DNA of 55,038 nucleotides, taken from positions 1-55,038 of the forward strand of contig CALYBF010000001.1 of assembly GCA_944393755.1 (NCBI GenBank), read 5' to 3'. Each line of letters opens with the position of its first letter. The first letter of the stretch is position 1. A program made the translations under genes and the position numbers. Of this stretch, positions 7,294-14,816 are shown one piece after another. This stretch comes from an uncultured Clostridia bacterium. Its GTDB lineage: Bacteria; Bacillota; Clostridia; TANB77; CAG-508. The notes below the pieces were generated by a model. That model saw only the letters and a list, made by a program, of their open reading frames with translations. It ran no database searches and was not told where the DNA came from.

Positions 7294-8046
7294 TTATGGA
7301 ATATAGAGTGCAACCCTAAACCCTATATAAGGGTCTTTTCTATAGATTGCACGCGAAGTTCTATCAGCAACTGGTTTTCTTTCTCTTGGTGTAACCTTTG
7401 TTCCACCTCTTACCACTGCCAACAATTGTTTAGAGTTTACTCTTTCCTGTGTCCACTCTGCCGTACTTCCAGCAATATCAAAGATATTATTCTCGCTTAA
7501 TATCCTACTATTTGGTAGCGTAATATCTTCAATAGACACAGCTCCTGTCGCAAGAAGCCACTGGAGCATTGTATCATATTCTGCTCCATAAACTAGGTGG
7601 CTTCTTATAGCAGAACCTTCTTCAAAGTGTTCCGCTATTTCCGTTGCACAGTTGAAATCAACATATGTCCAAGGCTTTCTTCCTTCTAGTGATTGTGGTT
7701 TAGCAAAAATGCTTTTTGAAATCTGGTATGTGGAGATATAAAAACCCCCATATTCTCTTACACTATGGAATTGATTCCATATTTCTTGTTTTATAGGCTC
7801 TTCTCCCAACTTTTCATCTTTACCAAACCACTTTCTTCTTCCAAGTCGTTGATCAAACTTTATTCCATCAAATGTTCCGTTATCCTTCAGGCAACTTACA
7901 GGTACAAATGTAAAAAGACTTCCATCTGAAATTCTTTCAATTACATACCCTTCGTTCCACTCTCCATATGCATGCCTATATCCCTTAGGAATTACAGGTT
8001 CTACATATTTCTCTGAATAATAACTTCCTACTACATTCCGACTCAT
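7294..8046 (-). CDS. Formylglycine-generating-enzyme (SUMF1) fold protein
   Basis: A 250-aa protein with the FGE/SUMF1 domain: FVPVSCL, GGFYISTYQIS, the LVYGAEYDTMLQWL region, NIFDIAGSTAEWTQE, VVRGGT and RVALYIP. I do not see the paired active-site Cys of true FGEs near the C-terminus, so it is probably a binding protein on the C-type-lectin-like scaffold, as in many phage and mobile-element proteins. GC content and codon choice (GCG, ACG, CAC) differ from neighbours, suggesting transfer. It has an in-frame CGG as codon 3, the only ordinary CGG I found in the window. SD AAGGAG. Confidence 0.75.
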   Translation of the reverse strand: MSRNVVGSYYSEKYVEPVIPKGYRHAYGEWNEGYVIERISDGSLFTFVPVSCLKDNGTFDGIKFDQRLGRRKWFGKDEKLGEEPIKQEIWNQFHSVREYGGFYISTYQISKSIFAKPQSLEGRKPWTYVDFNCATEIAEHFEEGSAIRSHLVYGAEYDTMLQWLLATGAVSIEDITLPNSRILSENNIFDIAGSTAEWTQERVNSKQLLAVVRGGTKVTPRERKPVADRTSRAIYRKDPYIGFRVALYIP

Positions 8047-8148
8047 AATCTTCTCCTTTGATCTTTACGTCGGATAATACAAATATAGCAACCGCTATAA
8101 TATTTATTTTACCATATTTTATGTGAATTTTCAAATTTTAAAAATTTA

Positions 8149-8177
8149 TTGACTTTTTCTATAAATCTGTGTATAAT
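8149..8177 (+). promoter_or_regulatory. Promoter of antisense RNA, locus 2
   Basis: TTGACT (8149-8154), 17 bp, TATAAT (8172-8177), start near 8184. Confidence 0.8.
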
Positions 8178-8183
8178 AAGTAT

Positions 8184-8273
8184 AGGAAATGGAGAAACCA
8201 CAAACGTGGTTTGCCTCGTTTATAATATGTAAAACACATCTAAACGGTGCAAATGTTACAGATGTGTTTTTTT
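8184..8273 (+). ncRNA. Antisense antitoxin RNA (RNA II-like), locus 2
   Basis: About 90 nt. It has a 5' hairpin AAACCAC-AAAC-GTGGTTT (8195-8212), then GCCTCG, and a terminator stem (8232-8241 with 8260-8269) followed by seven T. AAACCAC and CACATCT in this RNA are complementary to the GATGTGGTTT stretch in the leader of the convergent toxin mRNA. GCCTC is complementary to GAGGC just before the toxin start. No ORF is needed to explain it; the plus-strand ORF here is a shadow. Confidence 0.7.
8231..8273. terminator. Shared bidirectional terminator, locus 2
   Basis: The stem AAAACACATCT/AGATGTGTTTT is about 11 bp, with T runs on both strands. It ends the antisense RNA and lies 11 nt beyond the toxin stop codon. 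Confidence 0.75.
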
Positions 8274-8280
8274 ATTGGTT

Positions 8281-8400
8281 TTATTGTTTGCTAATAATTA
8301 CAACTAATGCTATAACTAAGGCAAACGCAATGATAGTTACTGATACAAGACCAGCAAAAAATAATTTTACTATTAATAATAATGCTTCTATTTCTACCAT
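8281..8400 (-). CDS. Type I toxin-like hydrophobic peptide, locus 2
   Basis: A 39-residue peptide, MVEIEALLLIVKLFF... ending in IISKQ. One hydrophobic helix carries the shared core SVTIIAFALVIAL. The start is the internal ATG at 8400. It is preceded by AAGGAGGTGAGGC, and CCTCC-AACAA-GGAGG (8423-8409) forms a hairpin hiding this SD. A longer in-frame extension begins upstream of the predicted transcript start and is rejected. Membrane toxin by analogy with Fst and TxpA/BsrG peptides, which it does not obviously match in sequence. Confidence 0.78.
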   Translation of the reverse strand: MVEIEALLLIVKLFFAGLVSVTIIAFALVIALVVIISKQ

Positions 8401-8403
8401 ACG

Positions 8404-8423
8404 CCTCACCTCCTTGTTGGAGG
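8404..8423 (-). promoter_or_regulatory. SD-sequestering hairpin of toxin mRNA, locus 2
   Basis: The perfect 5-bp stem CCTCC/GGAGG with loop AACAA contains the whole SD and sits 8 nt before the toxin ATG. Translation would need refolding, a hallmark of type I toxin mRNAs. An identical hairpin is present in locus 3 (8933-8952). Confidence 0.7.
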
Positions 8424-8461
8424 CAAACCACATCTGCTTATTCTCATTTCCTATGTTTATA

Positions 8462-8490
8462 AGTATATAATATTTTTTTAGAAAAAACAA
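8462..8490 (-). promoter_or_regulatory. Promoter of toxin mRNA, locus 2
   Basis: On the minus strand, TTGTTT (8490-8485), 17 bp, TATACT (8467-8462), then TATAAACATAGGAAATG. The mRNA would run from about 8454 to 8225, roughly 230 nt. Confidence 0.65.
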
Positions 8491-8530
8491 GCAAATATGT
8501 AAAATTTTATTTATTGATATTATTTAATAA

Positions 8531-8575
8531 AAAATCTTGTAACTTAGTATTTTAAATAGTTACAAGATTTTTTTA
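8531..8575 (-). terminator. Duplicated copy of the tRNA-Cys terminator
   Basis: AAAATCTTGTAACT/AGTTACAAGATTTT, identical to 9061-9105. It is followed on the plus strand by TGGAGGCGA, the first 9 nt of the complement of the tRNA-Cys 3' end. Here it terminates nothing recognisable and is a duplication scar. Confidence 0.6.
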
Positions 8576-8682
8576 ATGGAGGCGACAGTCGTATAGACTA
8601 ATTCTCCTAACTAGCTTATATACTGACTTTTAAGCACTAATATATTTCATTTTAACACATTTGATTTTATTTTGAAAATTAT

Positions 8683-8711
8683 TTGACTTTTTCTATAAAT
8701 CTGTGTATAAT
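8683..8711 (+). promoter_or_regulatory. Promoter of antisense RNA, locus 3
   Basis: TTGACT (8683-8688), 17 bp, TATAAT (8706-8711), start near 8718. Identical to locus 2. Confidence 0.8.
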
Positions 8712-8717
8712 AATTAT

Positions 8718-8803
8718 AGGAAATGGAGAAACCACAAACGTGGTTCGCCAGTTTAGTATGTAAAAACACACCTGACTGGGCAAAGTTACAGATGTGTTTT
8801 TAT
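8718..8803 (+). ncRNA. Antisense antitoxin RNA (RNA II-like), locus 3
   Basis: About 86 nt with the same plan as locus 2: hairpin AAACCAC-AAAC-GTGGTT (8729-8745), GCCAG, then a terminator made of AAAACACACCT and AGATGTGTTTTT. Loop and linker positions differ from locus 2, as expected if each RNA keeps to its own toxin mRNA. Confidence 0.68.
8762..8803. terminator. Shared bidirectional terminator, locus 3
   Basis: Stem AAAACACA(C)CT with AGATGTGTTTT. The antisense RNA ends a few nt before the toxin stop codon on the opposite strand. Confidence 0.65.
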
Positions 8804-8806
8804 TGG

Positions 8807-8929
8807 TTATTTGCTCTTACAAAGTAATATTACAAGTGCTATTATTGAAGTAAGAGCTATGATAGTTACTCCTATTAAAGAATAATATAATATGTATATT
8901 GTTGCAATTAATGTTTGTATTTCTACCAT
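8807..8929 (-). CDS. Type I toxin-like hydrophobic peptide, locus 3
   Basis: A 40-residue peptide, MVEIQTLIATIYILYY... ending in LLCKSK, with the shared core GVTIIALTSIIALVI and a basic tail. The SD and its CCTCC/GGAGG hairpin are the same as in locus 2. Upstream leader and promoter are nearly identical to locus 2, but the peptide differs at about half the positions, consistent with divergence for separate pairing after duplication. A toxic role is inferred. Confidence 0.75.
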   Translation of the reverse strand: MVEIQTLIATIYILYYSLIGVTIIALTSIIALVILLCKSK

Positions 8930-8991
8930 ATGCCTCACCTCCTTGTTGGAGGCAAACCACATCTGCTTTATTCTCATTTCCTATGTTTATA

Positions 8992-9020
8992 AGTATATAA
9001 TATTTTTTTAGAAAAAACAA
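8992..9020 (-). promoter_or_regulatory. Promoter of toxin mRNA, locus 3
   Basis: TTGTTT (9020-9015), 17 bp, TATACT (8997-8992) on the minus strand, as in locus 2. Confidence 0.65.
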
Positions 9021-9060
9021 GCGAATATGTAAAATTTTATTTATTGATATTATTTAATAA

Positions 9061-9105
9061 AAAATCTTGTAACTTAGTATTTTAAATAGTTACAAGATTT
9101 TTTTG
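9061..9105 (-). terminator. Terminator of the tRNA-Gly/tRNA-Cys operon
   Basis: Stem AAAATCTTGTAACT/AGTTACAAGATTTT followed by T on the minus strand, 2 nt after the CCA end of tRNA-Cys. Confidence 0.8.
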
Positions 9106-9106
9106 A

Positions 9107-9180
9107 TGGAGGCGAGTGTGGGAGTCGGACCCACCATCAGAGTTTTGCAGACTCGTGCCTTACCGCTTGGCTAACTCGCC
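9107..9180 (-). tRNA. tRNA-Cys (GCA)
   Basis: 74 nt on the minus strand. The 7-bp acceptor is GGCGAGT/ACTCGCC, the discriminator is U, and CCA is encoded. The anticodon loop CTGCAAA gives GCA, and the T-loop is GGTCCGACTCC. Its 3' end is copied in the upstream duplication. Confidence 0.95.
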
Positions 9181-9182
9181 AT

Positions 9183-9256
9183 TGGAGCAGGTAGTGGGAA
9201 TCGAACCCGCAACTAAACCTTGGCAAGGTTTTATTTTACCATTAAACTATACCTGC
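9183..9256 (-). tRNA. tRNA-Gly (GCC)
   Basis: 74 nt on the minus strand, starting GCAGGTATAG. The anticodon loop TTGCCAA gives GCC, the T-loop is GGTTCGATTCC and CCA is encoded. It is 2 nt upstream of tRNA-Cys and cotranscribed with it. Confidence 0.95.
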
Positions 9257-9306
9257 ATTTGCTTTCTTATATATATTATGCAAAGACATATTAAATGATA
9301 CCAAAA

Positions 9307-9341
9307 ATACACCATAATGTCAAGTATTATGGTGTATTTTT
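9307..9341. terminator. Bidirectional terminator at topA 3' end
   Basis: A 12-bp stem ATACACCATAAT/ATTATGGTGTAT with T runs on both strands. The topA stop codon (9327-9329) lies inside the stem. Confidence 0.75.
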
Positions 9342-11357
9342 TTGTGGCTTTTTAATATCTTTTAATTGGCTTTCATCCCATTTTTCTCCTAGTTTTGGTT
9401 TATTCCAAGAAATATATTTACAAGACTTAGGGTTATTTTCACAAACATAAAACTTTCTACCTCTTTTAGATTTTTTAACTATTACCTTTCCACCACAACT
9501 TGGGCAAGGAACATCTATAGTTTCTACTATCGGTTTTGTGTTTTTACACTCTGGATAACCTGGACAAGCTAAAAACTTGCCATATCTACCATATTTATAA
9601 ACCATCATCCTTCCACATTTTTCACAAGGTATATCTGAAACTTCATCTTCTAATTCAACGTGTTCTAAATCTTTTTCTACCTTATCTAATTCTTTCTTAA
9701 ATGGTCCATAAAACTCTCTTATCATCTTTTTCCAAGGTTCTTTACCTTCTGCAATTTCGTCAAATTCATTTTCTATTTTTGCAGTAAATTCAACATTAAT
9801 TATATCTGTAAAATTATCAATTAAAAGTTTATTAACTACCTTTCCAAGTTCTGTTGGCACTAACTGTTTTTGTTCTTTTTCTATATAATGTCTTTCTAGA
9901 ATTGTTGTAATTGTTGGTGAATATGTACTAGGTCTTCCTATTCCCTTTTCTTCTAAAGCTTTAACCAAACTTGCTTCTGTATATCTTGGTGGTGGTTCTG
10001 TAAAGCTTTGTTTAGGGTTAATCTTAATTTTTTTAACTTCTTGATTTTCTTCTAGATCAGGAAGCATACCTTTTTCTTCTTCTTTATTTTCTTCACTTTC
10101 TACATATAATGTCATAAAACCTTTAAATTTTAGATTTTGACCATTGGCTTTAAATGTGTAATTATTAGCATCTATCGTAACAGACATAGTGTTGTAGATA
10201 GCAGAAGCCATTTGACTTGCCATAAATCTATTATAAATTAATTTATACAATTTATATTGGTCTTTTGTTAAAGAAGATTTGATACTATCTGGCTCTAAAT
10301 CTGCATATGTAGGTCTTATAGCTTCATGTGCATCTTGTGAATCTTTGCTTGTTTTATAATATCTATTTTCATAATATTCTTCACCATAAGTAGCAACAAT
10401 ATGCTCTTTAGCAGTTTTTCTTGCTTCTTCTGAAATTCTTGTTGAGTCTGTTCTCATATATGTAATTAAACCTACAGTTCCTTTTCCCTCTATTTTAATT
10501 CCTTCATATAACATTTGTGCGATTGACATGGTTTTCTTTAATGTAAAACCTAATTTTCTTGAAGCCTCTTGTTGCATTGTGCTTGTTGTAAAAGGTGGAG
10601 CTGCATTTCTTTTCTTCTCACCTTTTTTTACTTCTTTTACAATATATTTTGCTCTTTCAATATTTTTAAGTATTTCGTCTATCTCTTCTTTATTATGTAT
10701 TTCTTGTTTTTTGTTATCTTTTCCATAAAACTTTGCTTCAAATTGTTTTTTAGATTTTTCATCTTCTAAATCTACAAATAAATTCCAATATTCTTCTGGT
10801 ATGAATTTTTCAATTTCTTCTTCTCTATCTACTATTAATTTTACAGCAACTGATTGCACACGTCCTGCAGATAAACCTCTTCTTACTTTTTTCCACAAAA
10901 GTGGACTAATCTTATAACCTACAATTCTATCTAAAACTCTTCTTGCTTGCTGAGCATCAACCAAATTTATATCAATAGTTCTTGGTTCTTGAATTGCTTT
11001 TTTTACTGCACCTTTTGTTATCTCATTAAAAGTTACTCTTACTATCTTGTTCTTATCATCATTTAAAATATGTGCTAAATGCCAAGCTATAGCTTCTCCT
11101 TCACGGTCAGGGTCAGTTGCAAGATATATTTTTTTTGCTTTAGAAGCTTCCTTTTTTAAAGATTTAATCAAATCTCCCTTTCCTCTAATATTTATATATT
11201 CTGGTTCGAAATCATTTTCAATATCTACTCCTAATTTAGATTTTGGTAAATCTCTAATATGTCCCATAGATGCAACTACTTTTGTACTTCCACCTAAGAA
11301 CTTCTTAATAGTGTTGGCTTTAGCTGGTGATTCAACTATTATTAATTTATCAGCCAT
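9327..11357 (-). CDS. topA: DNA topoisomerase I
   Basis: A 676-aa type IA topoisomerase that relaxes negative supercoils. An N-terminal TOPRIM domain (LIIVESPAKANTIKKFLG; DPDREGEAIAWH) is followed by the core with VGLITYMRTDSTR, carrying the active-site Tyr. The C-terminus has two zinc-ribbon repeats (CEKCGRM...CPGYPEC and CPSCGG...CENNPKSC). Length and domains are complete. No in-frame CGG was found. Confidence 0.97.
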   Translation of the reverse strand: MADKLIIVESPAKANTIKKFLGGSTKVVASMGHIRDLPKSKLGVDIENDFEPEYINIRGKGDLIKSLKKEASKAKKIYLATDPDREGEAIAWHLAHILNDDKNKIVRVTFNEITKGAVKKAIQEPRTIDINLVDAQQARRVLDRIVGYKISPLLWKKVRRGLSAGRVQSVAVKLIVDREEEIEKFIPEEYWNLFVDLEDEKSKKQFEAKFYGKDNKKQEIHNKEEIDEILKNIERAKYIVKEVKKGEKKRNAAPPFTTSTMQQEASRKLGFTLKKTMSIAQMLYEGIKIEGKGTVGLITYMRTDSTRISEEARKTAKEHIVATYGEEYYENRYYKTSKDSQDAHEAIRPTYADLEPDSIKSSLTKDQYKLYKLIYNRFMASQMASAIYNTMSVTIDANNYTFKANGQNLKFKGFMTLYVESEENKEEEKGMLPDLEENQEVKKIKINPKQSFTEPPPRYTEASLVKALEEKGIGRPSTYSPTITTILERHYIEKEQKQLVPTELGKVVNKLLIDNFTDIINVEFTAKIENEFDEIAEGKEPWKKMIREFYGPFKKELDKVEKDLEHVELEDEVSDIPCEKCGRMMVYKYGRYGKFLACPGYPECKNTKPIVETIDVPCPSCGGKVIVKKSKRGRKFYVCENNPKSCKYISWNKPKLGEKWDESQLKDIKKPQKNTP

Positions 11358-11448
11358 ATGTGCCTCCTTATCTTCCCTTTTTACTTCATATGCTATTTTA
11401 ACTTAATTTTTAGCTTTTTGCAAGTTTTTTATTAGAATTTTTGTTTTG

Positions 11449-11778
11449 TTATACAGATAATGTACTTTTAGAAATATCTGAAATAACGTCTTTAGTAGTA
11501 ATTGGTGTTACTTCATTTTCTTTTAAAATATTTAAAATCTCCTCTATTTTTTGTTCATTACTTGATAAATATTTTATAGTTTCATCTTCTATTTTTGTAT
11601 CATTTTCTATATATTCTGTTTTAACGACCTTTATTCCATATTTTTCTTTTTCCTTCTTTAACATCTCATCTTCATTAATTATTTTGTAATATTCTAATTT
11701 TATAGGATAGTCTATCCCCGCTTTTTTTAATTCTTCTTTTTTAATAAAAGTTCCTCCATAAAAAATATTCAAAATCAT
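11449..11778 (-). CDS. Uncharacterised small protein (DUF6514-like)
   Basis: A 109-aa soluble protein rich in Glu, Lys and Ile. The middle (YGIKVVKTEYIEND) and the end (KIEEILNILKENEVTPITTKDVISD) fit my memory of the DUF6514 family of Clostridia, function unknown. It lies upstream of topA on the same strand, but a gap of about 90 bp separates them and cotranscription is uncertain. Confidence 0.55.
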   Translation of the reverse strand: MILNIFYGGTFIKKEELKKAGIDYPIKLEYYKIINEDEMLKKEKEKYGIKVVKTEYIENDTKIEDETIKYLSSNEQKIEEILNILKENEVTPITTKDVISDISKSTLSV

Positions 11779-11956
11779 CCCTCCTCTTTCGTATCACGTT
11801 TCTAATAATACCATTTTTTTCCAACTGTTGCAAGAACTTTTCATCGCGGGTTTCTACAGGTTTCGACAAACTTTGCATATTTTATGTGTTATAATATAAT
11901 TAATTACAAATTAGTTCTATTTTATTTTTATTTATCAAAAAAAACTTTATTAATCA

Positions 11957-11990
11957 AAAATAGTAGTAATTTCTAGATTACTACTACTTT
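11957..11990 (-). terminator. Terminator of the DUF975 gene
   Basis: On the minus strand, TAGTAGTAATCTAGAAATTACTACTA followed by TTTTTG, about 7 nt after the stop codon. Confidence 0.75.
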
Positions 11991-11997
11991 CTTTTGT

Positions 11998-12900
11998 TTA
12001 ACTTTCGTTTTTTTCTACGATATTATTATCTCTTAATGTATTATATAATTCAGTCTCAGTTGAGGCTTTATATATATTTACATATAAAATATTTAATAGT
12101 CCAAAGGTGAAAATAGATAATATATACCACAAAATAAATGATATATCTAATAAAAACGCTTTCCATTTATTACCTTTCATCATCTTTTTTGATAATTCAA
12201 AAGCTTCTTTTTTATTAATTCCTGGGTCATTTGCTAAAATAAAAGGTATCATTCTATATTCATAAAATTTAACTATTCCACCTATAATTGTTAAAAACCA
12301 TAGTAAGTTATATAGATTTTTTAAAAACATAACATAAGTAACATTTTTCCAGTTGCCTTTTTTAAAAATTTCTTTCATAACTCCCATTTTAGTGTTTTTC
12401 TCTCTACTTGCAAGAATAAAATATTTTCTTCCTGCAACTCTTAGAGGCTCTGCAATTAAAATTATATAAATTAAAGCTATAATAGAAATTAGTATTAAAC
12501 CAATGCCTAAACCGATTTCGTTTATTCCAAAAGATTTAATTGCATCCCAAATTCTAAATATATATTTTTCTGATTTAAATAAATTATTTATATTAGCTTT
12601 TATTGTCTCCATTATTACTATTTGTAATTGGTTGAAACTAGACTTCTTTTCTTGAAACTCTTCTTCTTTTTCTTTTATTTCATTTAATTCCTCTTTTGCT
12701 TTTTCATTATTAGAAACTATATTTTCTTGTTTTACAATATAATTTGGATCAACACTATCTTCTCCTTGCCATATTAAAACAATTGAAGTTCCAAATTCAC
12801 TTGTAAAAAGTGCAAGTAAGAAACATACAATTAAAGCTGTCCAATAATTACTTTTAACAACTTTCCTTGCTTTAATTTTTAAGTCTTTTCTTTTCCACAT
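11998..12900 (-). CDS. DUF975 family membrane protein
   Basis: A 300-aa integral membrane protein. It starts RKDLKIKARKVVKSNYWTAL, the typical DUF975 opening. About six hydrophobic segments follow, with an acidic coiled-coil-like insert at residues 70-95 (EELNEIKEKEEEFQEKK). The family is common in Firmicutes and of unknown function. No operon partner within 50 bp. Confidence 0.72.
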   Translation of the reverse strand: MWKRKDLKIKARKVVKSNYWTALIVCFLLALFTSEFGTSIVLIWQGEDSVDPNYIVKQENIVSNNEKAKEELNEIKEKEEEFQEKKSSFNQLQIVIMETIKANINNLFKSEKYIFRIWDAIKSFGINEIGLGIGLILISIIALIYIILIAEPLRVAGRKYFILASREKNTKMGVMKEIFKKGNWKNVTYVMFLKNLYNLLWFLTIIGGIVKFYEYRMIPFILANDPGINKKEAFELSKKMMKGNKWKAFLLDISFILWYILSIFTFGLLNILYVNIYKASTETELYNTLRDNNIVEKNES

Positions 12901-12950
12901 ATACTTTCTCCTTGGATAAATTTACCTTTATTATAGACTATCTCTTATAC

Positions 12951-13481
12951 TTAAGCAAGTAATTTTTTGTATTCTTTATATTTTGGCATATTTTTTTCTA
13001 CTAAATTCCAGAAACTTTTAGAGTGGTTCATATATATTAAATGGCACATTTCGTGTAAAACAACATATTTAATTGCATTTTCATCTTTTGTTGCAAGTTT
13101 AAGGTTTATTGAAATATTTTTATTACTAGAACAACTTCCCCACGCATATTTTAATTCTTTTATTCTTACTTTTTTTGGACTAACATTTAAAATTTTGCTA
13201 TATTTATCTATATTTTCTTTAACTATTTTTGCTAATCTATCTACATCAGTTTTTTCTATTTTCTCTTCCTTCTCTTTTTTTACCCTTTCACAACTTTTAC
13301 TTAAACCATTATATATCCATTTAGATTTTTTATTTACAAATTCTTGTATTTTCTCATTTGAAAGTTTATGTGGTGCTTTTATTATTACTTCTCCATTTTT
13401 TATATAAATATATAGATTTTTAATTCTAGATCTTTCCAACGTATAAGGTATTTCTTTTCCTTCATATTGTATTTTTATCAT
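12951..13481 (-). CDS. YgjP-like zinc metallopeptidase
   Basis: A 176-aa DUF45 protein. The YVVLHEMCHLIYMNHSKSFW segment holds the HExxH zinc site, and the region before it (AWGSCSSNKNISINLKLA) is characteristic of the YgjP group. It is 9 bp downstream of dinB and on the same strand, so probably cotranscribed. Its substrate is unknown. Confidence 0.88.
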   Translation of the reverse strand: MIKIQYEGKEIPYTLERSRIKNLYIYIKNGEVIIKAPHKLSNEKIQEFVNKKSKWIYNGLSKSCERVKKEKEEKIEKTDVDRLAKIVKENIDKYSKILNVSPKKVRIKELKYAWGSCSSNKNISINLKLATKDENAIKYVVLHEMCHLIYMNHSKSFWNLVEKNMPKYKEYKKLLA

Positions 13482-13490
13482 AATTAACCT

Positions 13491-14708
13491 CTATTTTTTA
13501 ATATCTTTTAATTTTAAATAATCTCCTGCGTTCATTTTCCCTGCTCTTGTTATTTTATTATATCCATACTTATTTTTCAAGTTATCTATTACTTTATCCA
13601 ATTTTTCTTGTTTTTCATTACTTTTATTTTCAAATAAAGATATTTGCATATCTTCTTTTTCTATTAAATTATCTACTCTTACACCAACTAACCTTATCGC
13701 CATTGGTTTATGAAACATTTCATTTAATAATTCTTTTGCTATTTTTGATATTTCTTTTGTTGATGATGTTGGCTCTGGTAATTTTTTTTGGTGTGATGTG
13801 TCTTCAAAATCTTTTGTTCTTAATTGTACATTTACTGTTTTTGCAAGTAAATCATATTTTCTTAGTCTAAAAGACACTTGTTCTGATAGTGCTAAAACTA
13901 TTTCTTCCAATTTTTCTAATTCTGTTATATTTTCTGGAAGTGTAATTGAATTTCCAACTCCTTTTGGTTTTTCTTGTTTATAATGTACTTCTGAATCATC
14001 TATTCCATTTGCATATTCCCACATCATAATTCCGTGTTTTCCAAATTTTTTATGAAGCATCTCTTTATTTGCTTTTGCTAGGTCTCCTATTGTTCTAATT
14101 TGCATATTAAGTAGTTTTGGAACTGTTTTTTTACCAAGCATAAATAATTCAGATATAGGAAGTGTCCACATTTTCTTTTCTATTTCGTTTTCAAATAAAG
14201 TATGTACTTTATCTGGTTTTGTAAAGTCAGATGCCATTTTTGCAAGTAACTTATTGTGTGCGACTCCTACATTTACAGTAAAACCTAATTCTTCTTTTAC
14301 TCTTCTATTTATTTCATATGCTTTATTTAGCAAAGTATCTTTCATTAAATATTCTGTCATATCTAAAAAACACTCATCTATACTAAATCTTTCTATTTTA
14401 TCTGTGTACTCTGAAAGCAATTTAAATAGACTATCTGAATATTTTCTATAAATACTAAAATTTGATGGAAATATTTTTATTCCTGGGCATTTCAGTTTTG
14501 CTTGGTATATTGTATCTGCTGTTCTTACTCCGCACTCTTTTGCTTTATTACTTTTTGCTAAAACTATTCCTGACCTTTTTGTTTCATCTCCACCTATTAT
14601 TGCAGGTATTTCTCTTATATCAACACTTGCTCCATTTTTAAGCATTTCTACTGCTGTCCAACTTAGGAAAGCATTGTTAACATCTACGTGTAATATTTGT
14701 TTTTCCAT
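13491..14708 (-). CDS. dinB: DNA polymerase IV (Y-family)
   Basis: A 405-aa translesion polymerase. It opens ILHVDVNNAFLSWTAVEML with the first metal-binding Asp. FSIDECFLDMTEY holds the catalytic acidic pair, followed by helix-hairpin-helix and little-finger domains. The C-terminus has QISLFEN, a good beta-clamp-binding motif. Length is normal. No LexA-type operator was recognised upstream. Confidence 0.95.
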   Translation of the reverse strand: MEKQILHVDVNNAFLSWTAVEMLKNGASVDIREIPAIIGGDETKRSGIVLAKSNKAKECGVRTADTIYQAKLKCPGIKIFPSNFSIYRKYSDSLFKLLSEYTDKIERFSIDECFLDMTEYLMKDTLLNKAYEINRRVKEELGFTVNVGVAHNKLLAKMASDFTKPDKVHTLFENEIEKKMWTLPISELFMLGKKTVPKLLNMQIRTIGDLAKANKEMLHKKFGKHGIMMWEYANGIDDSEVHYKQEKPKGVGNSITLPENITELEKLEEIVLALSEQVSFRLRKYDLLAKTVNVQLRTKDFEDTSHQKKLPEPTSSTKEISKIAKELLNEMFHKPMAIRLVGVRVDNLIEKEDMQISLFENKSNEKQEKLDKVIDNLKNKYGYNKITRAGKMNAGDYLKLKDIKK

Positions 14709-14769
14709 ATCATCACCAGTTTTATTATAGAATTTTTGTTCGTATTTGTCAATAAATTTTATTAAATAT

Positions 14770-14798
14770 TTGATAATTTTAGAAAAAAATAGTAAAAT
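14770..14798 (+). promoter_or_regulatory. Promoter with ultrashort leader, nucleotidyltransferase pair
   Basis: TTGATA (14770-14775), 17 bp, TAAAAT (14793-14798). The predicted start is near 14805, immediately before the SD GGTGAT and 12 nt before the ATG. Confidence 0.6.
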
Positions 14799-14816
14799 AC
14801 ATATAGGTGATTAATA

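Larger units (their letters stand above)
8140..9115. repeat. Tandem duplication of the type I locus, ~530-bp unit
   Basis: The segment from the antisense promoter through toxin, toxin promoter, terminator and TGGAGGCGA occurs twice, offset by about 529-534 bp. The promoter-proximal flanks (8449-8585 and 8979-9115) are almost identical, while the toxin coding parts and the antisense loop have diverged. Copy 2 runs into an intact tRNA-Cys; copy 1 keeps only the last 9 nt of it. Confidence 0.75.

Noticed and set aside
7294..8046. Diversity-generating retroelement target
   Set aside because: The FGE/C-lectin fold fits, but no reverse transcriptase or template repeat is visible in the window.
8189..8470. 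93-aa plus-strand ORF over toxin locus 2
   Set aside because: It runs through the antisense RNA terminator and the opposite-strand toxin; no SD and no conserved counterpart in locus 3.
8401..8490. N-terminal extension of the locus 2 toxin to 69 aa
   Set aside because: The extension starts upstream of the predicted transcript start; the internal ATG has the SD and matches the other two peptides.
9116..9298. 60-aa plus-strand ORF
   Set aside because: It is the antisense of two tRNA genes.
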